Of a stretch of 64,000 bases of DNA, positions 55,451 through 64,000 are shown one piece after another; position 1 is the stretch's first letter, and each line of letters opens with the position of its first letter. Under the pieces are notes generated by a model. That model had not been told where the DNA came from. It did no database searches and saw nothing but the letters and a program-made list of their open reading frames with translations. Location of the stretch: contig CM071597.1 in NCBI GenBank assembly GCA_036435485.1, positions 12,641,881 to 12,705,880 of the forward strand. Reading direction: 5' to 3'. The DNA is from Saposhnikovia divaricata (lineage: Eukaryota > Streptophyta > Magnoliopsida > Apiales > Apiaceae). A program made the translations under genes and the position numbers.

Positions 55451-57530
55451 AAACACAGAGATAGAAAAAGTAAAATCGCTATCCCAACATTTATCATACT
55501 ATATTCATTTGATTATCATTTTTTGAAGCACTACTAATGCTTGATATTATTCTTGCATGCTTGGCTGGCTTGTTAATAATTATATAACACCTGTTATGCA
55601 TTCCTTCGATCTATTTCAAGTACTATTAGTGAATGGAACAGCTATGTATTATTAAATAACTCCTCTGTGAGATGCGATGAAGTCACCTAGAGCGAGCTAC
55701 AAATTTCAGTATGAAAATTTAATACATCTGTTGCCTACGAGATCTGAAAGAAGAGTGATTCTGAATAATTAATTGCAAGTTAAAGGAAACATCAGCTTTT
55801 ATTTACACTTGTTTTCATGTTATTGGCAAAAACTTTGTCCAATGAAATTTCATATTTCCAGAAATATAGAAATATGCAAATATAGAGCTGTACATAGTTC
55901 AGATGTGATACTTGATATAAATAACTTGTCTCTAGCTAAGTTAAGCTGTATAGTGCCATGCATGCTCTAAATGTAAATGCTCATTATTGCTAACAACACA
56001 TATTTTACTTGTGTGTTCATGGTAAACTTGAAGCAAACTGTTTAAACAGAAACGGAGCCTCCCATAAGGATAAAAATTCTAGACAATCCTTTTATTATAA
56101 TTCTTCAGATATCATCTTTTGAAGCACTTGTTATTTTATATTACTCCAGCAAACTTTGTTGATTTGTCAATGATTATACGACATCTATTATGCTTTCCCG
56201 GTGATTTAATTTAAATGTTTTGAGTGACTGAACCCTATAATTTCTTGATGGAAACTGCCACACTCAATAATCCTATGAATATTATTCTTAAAGCAATCTG
56301 ACTACTGTAAACTTCTCCAATATGCTCAGCTGGTTTGTTAATGATTACATGACATATTCCATGTTTTTCTAAATATTGTTTTAAGTGCTTTAAGTGACTG
56401 AACTCTGAACAGCTTTGTGCAAAGGAAAAATGGCCATATCAATTCTAGAGGCATTTTCGCCAATGACAAAGCTCCACTACAAAGTTTCTTTGAACATCAG
56501 CAAATCATTATCAAGTATTGTTATGTGCTATGCTCTACATCTATAAAAATGATGAAAATATCTGACGAAACAATAACATGAAGCTCCCTGCTAAAGTTGC
56601 GCTTTCTAGGAACAATTTTGTCGCATAAACTTCTAAAGACGCCTCAAGCTACTGCTGCCTCATCTGATCTTTCTATGGTACATAGTCAATAATCTGAGGT
56701 TTCCTTCTCGAATCTGAGGCAAGACACCATCTAAACTCCCAGTTCTCGAAATGGGCGAAGCTGTCTTCTTGAAAATAGTACAGTCTATTACAGAAATAAC
56801 CTTCTTGCAGACTAGAGATCTGATCTTCCAACGTTTCTCAGTAGTCCTAGGAGCTCCTTGACAAGAACATGATGTGTCAGAATGTTTGTCGTTCCTGCCA
56901 ATAATATCAAAACAAAACCAGGCCATTCAAGTGATGTGCTTACAAGTACTGGTAGCTACTTTCACGGTGACCAGAGACAAAGTTTCAGTGGGATTTTCAT
57001 ATCTTGGCAACTTGACAAGTCCCCAAGTGCTTTCAATATCCTAACCCTATTATGAACAACACTATTACTCTGGGAATATAAACTACTTAGTTGATCACGG
57101 GGGACAGCTCAAAGTTCCTGAATGTGCACTTCAGATTATAGAAGCTAGTCGTTCGTAAATAAATAATCAGGTGAAATCTCAGATGAGATGGAGAACAAGC
57201 TTTTTGCTAAAACAGTACCATTTTAAAGAAAGTCCTAGCTCAACTACCTTCGACTGATGTTCCCAGGATGCCTGCCTCCTCAATAGTCTGGGCATTCTTT
57301 CGCGATCTTAAGCTAGCTGCAAATCTACCTAAGGGCTTAACTCAAGTCCAGAAGCTACAATGTCTATCTCAGCACCAACACCTGCTACATTACTAGTCTT
57401 CGATTATCCAGATATATCTGTACTGATTGTTACAGAACAATCAATACCCATTATCAATTTCAGCTGTGGTGTATCACCGGATTTCAAAGGCCAAGCTACG
57501 AGAAGACCTGTCTTCTGATTGGGGGACTAA
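55451..57530. other. Interior of the outer element, up to its polypurine tract
   Basis: Non-coding by eye. CTGGTTTGTTAATGATTA-like phrases repeat (about 55570, 56165 and 56330), suggesting old internal duplications. The purine tract TTGGGGGACTAA ends at 57530. Confidence 0.5.
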
Positions 57531-57672
57531 TGTTGGGCCTCAATATATAGAACTGATAATAAAAGCCCGTCTAAAGGAAGGCCCAGGAAGATCCATTGAC
57601 AAGGAGATAAAAGCAGCAACTTAGCAGGAAAGAAGGAGGAGGAAAAACACTGATGAAATCTCCATTCCAACA
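57531..57672 (+). repeat. 3' LTR of the outer element
   Basis: 142 bp; lacks 22 bp present in the 5' LTR. TSD ATATT follows. Confidence 0.9.
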
Positions 57673-57964
57673 ATATTGAAACAATCTTTTAAAATAATGA
57701 GATATTCAATCAGTATTTCAAATTATTCAATTAAGGTTTCATGTAGCACATAATAAATTCAACATTTATATATTATTTTCTTATAACTTTAGGTAAATCA
57801 TTCATTTTTGATACAATATCAAATTATTTTTATTTAAATAACAAATTATATATTATCTTAACCATTCAGCCTGAAACGCAAACAAATAATACAAGTTCTC
57901 CTTGAAACCAGAAGAAAATAAGGCTAAACAAAAATACAACATCTCCGCTCTATATGCCCTGTAT

Positions 57965-60900
57965 TCATTTAGCATTCCACGATGACAGGGGTGGGGTGTC
58001 TGAATTTAAATAAGTTGGTGCCTGGGACCAGTATCTGTCACCCTTGACAGAATCAGCAATTGATTTAAGTTCGGCCAATACCTCTGGTGTTAACTTCACA
58101 TGTAAAGCTCCAATGTTTTGGTTGAGATTTTCGATTTTGGTAGTTCCTGGAATTGGACACACATCTGTTCCCTGGTGATGTACCCAAGCTAGTGCTAGCT
58201 GCGAAGGAGTACACCCTTTCTTCAATGCAATCTTGTTCACCCGATCGAACAAGTTACTATTATGCTCGAGATTTTCCACTTGGAACCTTGGTAAATGCTA
58301 TACAGAAAGGGAAAAAGATATCCTTAGTCAATTTAACTACATGAAAAGGAGCCAGGACCTATTTGCTTATAACACTTCCTTCGAAGTACTATTTTTACTG
58401 TGGCAACATCATGTTTTTAGGAAACTTCAGAACTCGAACACAACAACATATAGATTGAAGAATGCTGTAAAATTCCAACCTAGATAATCAATTCCTGTGA
58501 GATGTTAAACATAATATACTTCATTTTGTAATAACCAGCAATTCAGAACTCCGAGTACTTTAATTATAACAACCTGAGTTTTAGAACAGATACCTGCCGG
58601 TTATGTTTTCAGAAAGTTAGATGTAGTTGTTTAAAAATTTAACTCTTTTTGTTGACAAATATGTTAATATATTATTATGGGAAAATATGAGAATTACCTT
58701 TATTATTAGGATTAGCGAAATTGGGAGAGTTCCCTTATTATATTATATTGATTAGGGATTGGCTATATAAACAAACTTGTAATATTGTAATAAAATAAAC
58801 TTGAGGCGAGTGCCTCCACCAATGAGAAGAGAATTTGTGCGAATATTTTATCATGGTATCAAAGCCAATGGAGAGAAAAAACACCCTACGAGAGTTCGTG
58901 GGTGTGAGAAAATCCTGCGAGAGTTCGTGGGTGAGAGAAAAAAAATCCCGCGAGAGTTTGTGGGTGAGGAGCAAAAAAAAAGTATGCAAGAGTTCATGAA
59001 TCTGAGAAAAGAAAACTCCTACAAGAGTTTGTGGGGTGAGAAAAAAAAACCTGTGGGAGATCGTAGAAAAAAAAAAAGATGCTGCGAGAGTTCTTGGGTA
59101 TGAAAGAAAGAAAAATCATGAAAACGAAGATTAAGACAAGGCGAAAGCACAACGACGATGAAGATGGATTTGTGGTGGATTTGTGAAAAGACTGTTCCAA
59201 ACGACAAGAAAAACTTTGAGAAGAATTGTGGCAACGATGATAGAGATGGCAATTTTGACAAAGATGATGAAGACCGACAAGAAAACTGATTCAAGTGGGT
59301 GACTATGTTGATTGGAGCGGAAATTTGTTTAAATTTGGCAAACTCTCGATTGAGTATCGTGAGTTTGAGGGGGGATGTTGACAAATATGTTAATATATTA
59401 TTATGGGAAAATATGAGAATTACCTTTATTATTAGGATTAGCGAAATTGGGATTATATTAGTTTCCGTTATTATTGATTAGGGATTGGCTATATAAACAA
59501 ACTTGTAATATTGTAATAAAATAAACTTGAGGCGAGTGCCTCCACCAATGAGAAGAGAATTTGTGCGAATATTTTATCACTTTTTCACGAGGTTTGCATG
59601 AAAAAATGATTTAATTAAAAACAAGCTCAATGCACTGGAAATGAATGATCAGTTTTTTCATTGACCTAGTTTGTCACATGTAACATTACTGTAATGAAAC
59701 TCAATCTGCACTTAATTAATGTTGAAACTTACCTTCCTGACGTCATCATTTGACAAGCTCGCAACCATCTTTGAACCCTCGGACAAAAATCCTCGTCCCA
59801 GAGGACTGTATGCAACAATCCCAATGCCTAATTCTCTGAGTAATAACAAACTAGTTAACTTGGTCTCTGAATATATATTCATATTTAATAATCTGTTGGA
59901 ACATTCTTAAACAGAAACCAAACCTGCAAGTGGGAATTATGTCTTCCTCCACGTCCCTTGACCACAAAGACCACTCCAACTGCACGGCGGTGATCGGATG
60001 AACAGCATGAGCTCTTCTGATTGTAGATGCAGAGGCCTCAGATAATCCTACATACTTAATCTTACCCTCTTCAACCAGTTTCTTCAATTCTCCCATCTGC
60101 CAAACAGATAAACATTATTAAAGCATGACAGGAAAAATAGAGAATGAAAATAAATATAACAGATCACATTAGTAGATATGACAAACAAAGAGTAAAGAAT
60201 CTAATACTGTTAGCAGATGATGACATGAAATTTTTATTTATGGTACAGCATTTTAGCATCCCTTATATAATCTTCATAGTCTTTGGCTACCAAATGTTAA
60301 AACTTTCAATTGCAAAATATATGGTGAATTTCTGATATTGTTTCATATCATGGATTTTTTGTTTTAAAGATAAAAATATAATTACCAGTAATATACATTT
60401 CAGAATCAAAAGCACATATTTTTCTCGTAAAAATTAGTAGTAACTTTCTGAAAATTATGTGAAAGGAACTATAATCACATAATTTACATCGATTCTCATA
60501 ATTATGTCTACCGACATCCCAAACTAGTTGTAAATTGTAATAGGAAGTAGTACTTCGAGCAAGGTTGATGCCTAGCTAGTAGCTAGTCAAGTCGATGAAG
60601 GACCAACTGGATGACTAGGCGCACAACTGAGCCAAACATAATAGTTAAAAGGATTAAAAATAAACATAAACTGAAAGCCCATTAATGAGATTTGAGAAGC
60701 ATTTTGCTCAACTAATATATAAGGCATGGTTCTTCCAAATTGTTGGACTCAAGCAGTAATTAACTTGATAACTATGCTAATTAACTTGATAACTATGCTT
60801 TTACCTTCATTTCGATGGGGATGCCAGGGTAGATCCCAGGAATCGAACCTATGACCTTGGGATGGTAAGTCGCTAATGTCACAGTCCAACCAACTATGAT

Positions 60901-61886
60901 CTTTGGTAAAGGACTTTGTTTTTAGTTTGTTATGAAATATGGTAAAGGACTTTGTTTTTAGTTTGTTATGAAATATTGAAAAACTAGCAGGTAACCCGTG
61001 CGAAGCACCCATAAGTATGTCCGAGTATTTAAATAATTGACCTCACCCCAAAAGAAAAGGTTGAGGTTTTGTGATTGTTCAGACGAGAACACTGATCTTG
61101 ACATCGATGCGGGAACTAAATATTTATAAAGTAGTAGTACACCTAACAATTGGACAAATAAATTGGAAGAAATAAAAAACAATAAAGTATCAACTATGAA
61201 CTAACATACCGTGACTTCAATTGGCACCCGAGTGTCAACACGATGCTGATAGTACAAATCAATACAATCAAGCTGAAGCCTCGTCAAGCTAGCCTCACAG
61301 GCTGAGCGTACGTATTCTGGGTCGCCCCGAACTTCCATGATTTGGCCATCCCAGCTGCCCCCAAACTTGGTAGCCAGTTCAACTTTGTCTCTAATCCCAT
61401 CCTTCAAAGCCTACAATCTCATTTGATCAATTAATCACCCAATCAGAACATATATTTAAATCTCCAACAGAAATTAAAACCAGAATTTTATATACAAACT
61501 AGTGTATCAACAATCCTAACAATCAACATATAAACATTTTTAAAAGTAGGATTTCATTTGTACCTTAACATCAAATACATATTCAGAATTTTACTTAAAA
61601 TGGAGTATAAACTATAAAACGACACTTATTCCGAAACGAAGACAGGATGACATGAAATTACCTTAGAAAGCAGGATTTCATTGGTGTGAGGGCCGTAGAT
61701 ATCAGAAGTGTCAAGAAAAGTGATACCAATTTTGATAGCATGGTGGATGAGATTGATCATATCATCATCGGGTTTCGGAGGGCCGTAAAAGGCAGACATG
61801 CCCATGCAACCAAGACCCTGAGCTGAAACCTCAAGACCCTGTGATCCTAACTTCATTCTTGGGACTACTGCACCACCACTAGCCAT
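57965..61886 (-). CDS. Aldo-keto reductase, plant AKR13 / PCNT115-perakine reductase type
   Basis: Five exons on the minus strand: 61886-61662, 61410-61210, 60096-59924, 59835-59733 and 58297-57965. All junctions are GT-AG and the total is 345 codons including TGA, the family's usual length. The start MASGGAVVPRMKLGSQGLEV is followed by GCMGMSAFYG. The catalytic tetrad is complete: Asp59 and Tyr64 (LDTSDIYG), Lys90 (ATKFG) and His131 (YYQHRVD). VQLEWSLWSRDVEE, GIVAYSPLGRGFL and PIPGTTKIENLNQN complete the (beta/alpha)8 barrel and NADPH site. Family members are cytosolic NADPH-dependent carbonyl reductases; the substrate cannot be inferred. Intron 4 holds a retroelement and intron 2 a SINE, yet exons and splice sites look intact. 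Confidence 0.93.
58650..59579 (+). mobile_element. Short non-autonomous LTR element in AKR intron 4
   Basis: LTRs at 58650-58853 and 59376-59579 (204 bp each) begin TGTTGACAAATATGTT and end GCGAATATTTTATCA. CTTTT is duplicated at 58645-58649 and 59580-59584. The primer site TGGTATCAAAGCC at 58854 differs by one base from the common tRNA-Met site. The polypurine tract GAGGGGGGA precedes the right LTR. The interior is a degenerate ~35-bp minisatellite (GCGAGAGTTCGTGGGTGAG units with poly-A runs, 58890-59100), which produces a spurious open frame. It lies antisense to the AKR gene, and the LTR TATA box (GGCTATATAAAC) points away from AKR transcription. Confidence 0.92.
60798..60904 (-). mobile_element. 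tRNA-derived SINE-like sequence in AKR intron 2
   Basis: On the minus strand an A-box-like TAGTTGGTTGGACTG at ~60898-60884 is followed by a B box GGTTCGATTCC at ~60848 and CTGGGATCTACCCTGG. The spacing fits a polymerase III promoter. It does not fold as a canonical tRNA with an anticodon arm that I could verify. Confidence 0.6.
60903..60976. repeat. Two-copy 38-bp tandem repeat
   Basis: TGGTAAAGGACTTTGTTTTTAG and the following TTTGTTATGAAATAT occur twice in a row. Confidence 0.9.
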
Positions 61887-62092
61887 TTCTAGTAGTAACT
61901 TTTTGTTTGTAATTTAAAGAGCTGAGTTGAGCAGTTTAGGGAGACTCTTGGTTGGTGATTTTGTATGTAAACAGAGACAAAGTAGTGATCAATTTATAGA
62001 ACAAAAAATCAAACCAAGGGTGATGAGAATGTGTTGACTGATGTGTTTCTTAAGTTTAAAGGTGACAGACAGGGTAGCAGCAAACTCAAGTT
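61887..62092 (-). promoter_or_regulatory. AKR promoter and 5' leader
   Basis: A minus-strand TATA-like TCTATAAATT lies at 61991-62000, about 105 bp before the ATG. The same block is conserved in the ghost at 37675-37754, which suggests this interval is the core promoter. Confidence 0.6.
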
Positions 62093-62759
62093 CAGTAAAA
62101 CCTCTATAAATTAATACTCGATAAATTAATAACCTCTATAAAATTAATAATTTTTTCAGAAATTAATAATTTGTTCAGTCCCAACTTGGGACCAGTACAA
62201 AATTTGATCCCAATCGATAAAATAATAAGATAATAATTTTTTTGAAATCCCAGTGTATATATATTGGTCTCAACGAAACTATAAATTAATAATTACTAAA
62301 TGATACCAAATTCTAAGATTGTCAGTAAAAAATGAATCTATAGTCACTAAATTTTTGTTGAACTTCAAATCTATATTGAGTTCTTCTTTAAATATTCTCA
62401 TTGCACTTCAGAGTTGGGGCATTGTCTTCTCGTTTTTCAACAAAAAGTTGTGATTGTTACACTTACAGCTTGCAATACTTCTTTCCGAGTGACCGGTTCC
62501 AAAGCTAGTGAATCATCCTCAAATTCAATTAATTTATGAATATTACATTAATAGAATGTGCCTTGGAACTTGTTTTTGTAATTTATTTTTCATTTTTAAC
62601 TAATATACATTGTAAATAGTACATTGGATTTGAAAATTTAAAGGTCATACGTAAAACCTCTTTCAATTAATAAATTATTAATTTATCGATATAATAATAT
62701 CTCGCTAAATTAATAAAATATCACAGTCCCAACATTATTAATTTATAGAGGTTTTACTG
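62093..62759. mobile_element. Pogo/Emigrant-like element with transposase relic
   Basis: The terminal inverted repeats CAGTAAAACCTCTATAAATT and AATTTATAGAGGTTTTACTG match the Emigrant (Tc1/mariner-pogo) family end from memory. The element is 667 bp. The expected TA flank is present on the right only (TA at 62760-62761; TT on the left). It contains a C-terminal transposase relic, so it is a deletion derivative rather than a typical coding-free MITE. Confidence 0.8.
62370..62535 (-). pseudogene. Pogo-type transposase C-terminal relic
   Basis: On the minus strand, two frames read IEFEDDSLALEPVTRKEVLQ and, after a shift, NFLLKNEKTMPQL followed by SAMRIFKEEL. The E-x2-EDD...PVTxKEALxA...LNNFLLxxEKTxPxL pattern is that of the tail of plant pogo-like DDE transposases. 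A frameshift and a stop disable it. Confidence 0.6.
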
Positions 62760-62761
62760 TA

Positions 62762-64000
62762 CTATCTTGGTCCTATATTTTTTCACGCATTTTAATGTAA
62801 TCGAATAGTTGTGAATTATATTTTTTTTAATTTTTTTAATTTATATAAAAATATACAATTTATAATTATATATAAAATAAAATAATTTTGAAAACATTAT
62901 TTATAAAAACCTCGTCCAAATACAATAAAATGTGTAAAAAAAGAAGATCAAACAAAATGGGACAAATAAATTACATGGTAGTTTTTTTTTTTGAAGTATA
63001 AATTACATGGTACTAGTTGTCAATACATATGAAAGTGAAACCGACAACGTCATCGCTCACGTTGCGAGAGTAGTAGTATATGTTTGCCGACTAAGAAAAA
63101 TAAAAAATTAAGGTTACTAAAATAAATTCATATTTGTTCTGATACAATTCAACAAATACATACTTTATTATTTTTTGAACCCATAAAGATCAATACTATT
63201 AAACACAGTAAACTACAGATACATGAATGTGAAATTGAGATATTTACTTAGATTATATTATATTGTTTTGATTATAATATTTATTAGCGTAAAAGACCGT
63301 GCAAGCATTAAACAAATTTCTCGTCCCAAATTGTATATATACTCAAATAATTTTATAATTAAAAATATGATAAAATATAAGATTTCAATTTATCTAATAT
63401 TTTTATAGTTATTTTTTAATTTTGCAAACCAATTTTTATATTATATTTTGAATACTTTTTCAATCGATGTTAATATGATAAAACGACCATAATGAAACAT
63501 GCATGTATTATGTATATGAAATTTACAATTTTTTTTTTAATTTTATCGATCTAAGTACTCAACCATTATATATTATATTGATCAATTTATCATATCATAT
63601 AAAAATTTATATGACCATACTTGATCATTATAAATAATTATTGTAATTTTTGAATATCTATGATTTAAAAATTTAAAGCTTTTTTTTATTTTATTGAATG
63701 TTAAGTATGTTAAATTTTTTTATATATAACATAGATCATATTTTTAGAGTTCTCATCTTTTTAACATAATTTCAATTATTTTTCGTGTATATTTAAATAT
63801 TTATGTTTTTAAACGAATCTATACTATTACATAATAATTGAAACATAAAAAATTTGGTTGGTCGGTTAGTACTCATTGATTTTACTTATTTAGTGGATGA
63901 AATGGAACTAAAAGTTAGAACATGTTCAATGATTGTGCTATATTTAAAACAAATTACTCTCTCAGTTTTTTATATAAGTCGCTTGACTTTTTTGTTTGTA
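62762..64000. other. AT-rich intergenic to the window edge
   Basis: No gene, RNA gene or bounded element recognised. The 61-codon frame at 63223-63408 reads like AT-rich noise. Confidence 0.5.

Larger units (their letters stand above)
37859..57672 (+). mobile_element. Outer non-autonomous LTR retrotransposon, later filled by other elements
   Basis: LTRs at 37859-38022 (164 bp) and 57531-57672 (142 bp) share TGTTGGGCCTCAAT...CCATTCCAACA. They differ mainly by a 22-bp deletion between AAACACT repeats. ATATT is duplicated outside both ends (37854-37858 and 57673-57677). The primer site TTTGGCGCTAGAAGGAGG follows the left LTR, and the purine tract TTGGGGGACTAA precedes the right. After removing the nested 38659-51640 and 53007-54613 insertions about 5 kb remain, with no gag or pol. 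It is best called a LARD-type element with TRIM-sized LTRs. Confidence 0.9.
60097..61209 (-). other. AKR intron 2
   Basis: 1113 bp, bounded by donor GTATGT (61209 downward) and an acceptor CAG at 60097-60099. It contains a SINE-like sequence and short tandem repeats. Confidence 0.85.

Noticed and set aside
58801..59103. 100-codon Lys/Arg-rich frame in AKR intron 4
   Set aside because: It begins inside an LTR and consists of minisatellite repeats; not a gene.
1..64000. CRISPR arrays, bacterial operons, rRNA genes, organellar insertions
   Set aside because: No regularly spaced palindromic repeats, ribosome-binding sites or rRNA blocks were seen; the direct repeats present are LTRs, MITE ends and microsatellites.

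Overview
The window is nuclear DNA from a flowering plant, most likely a eudicot. Genes have GT-AG introns, the sequence is AT-rich with many (TA)n tracts, and most of it is layered transposable elements of plant type: Mutator, CACTA, PIF/Harbinger, pogo/Emigrant, Ty1/copia, Ty3/gypsy of the Tat group, TRIMs, SINEs and a LINE relic. The species cannot be fixed from the sequence.

Only two ordinary host genes look intact. EGY3 (16951-19954, plus) has six exons and encodes a 566-residue chloroplast membrane protein, a protease-dead site-2-protease relative. An aldo-keto reductase of the plant AKR13/PCNT115-perakine-reductase type (61886-57965, minus) has five exons and encodes 344 residues with a complete catalytic tetrad. 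A third coding unit, the N-terminal part of a MULE transposase-like protein (1-1554, minus), runs off the left edge. Its start codon appears to be assembled by splicing.

Layout. 1-1.6 kb: MULE gene. 1.7-5 kb: LTR-like relic, an EGY3 exon-1 fragment, then copy A of a ~924-bp promoter-like repeat with heat-shock elements, and a near-perfect 237-bp tandem duplication. 5.06-9.15 kb: truncated Tat-type gypsy (LTR, PBS, gag, start of protease) abutting a LINE 3' fragment. 10.6-16.6 kb: duplicated segment, tRNA-derived SINE and nested MITEs. 16.6-20 kb: EGY3. 21.3-25.1 kb: TIR element, a 487-bp TRIM with target-site duplication, a Tourist-like MITE and copy B of the heat-shock-element repeat. 25.1-29.9 kb: CACTA ends and three host gene fragments (ATP synthase subunit O-like, VPS13-like, WRKY IIe-like). 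29.98-36.27 kb: damaged copia element. 37.3-37.75 kb: ghost of the AKR promoter carrying a MITE.

37.86-57.67 kb is a nested retrotransposon complex. The outer non-autonomous LTR element has 164/142-bp LTRs and TSD ATATT. It contains a young 13-kb Tat-lineage gypsy (813-bp LTRs, TSD TATAT, minus strand) with gag, protease, RT, RNase H, archaeal-type RNase H and integrase, plus a spliced gene on the opposite strand. It also contains a 1.6-kb non-autonomous LTR element (520-bp LTRs, TSD AAACG). The AKR gene then carries another short LTR element (204-bp LTRs, TSD CTTTT) in intron 4 and a SINE in intron 2. A pogo/Emigrant-like element with a transposase relic lies just upstream of the AKR promoter.

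Strongest leads: the promoter-like repeat with strong heat-shock elements, one copy joined to a fragment of EGY3, a gene family described as heat-responsive; the antisense spliced gene in the Tat element; the outer element sharing its primer-binding site with that Tat element; the cluster of captured gene fragments; and the very small TRIM. Identifications rest on reading motifs and translations by eye; no database search was run.
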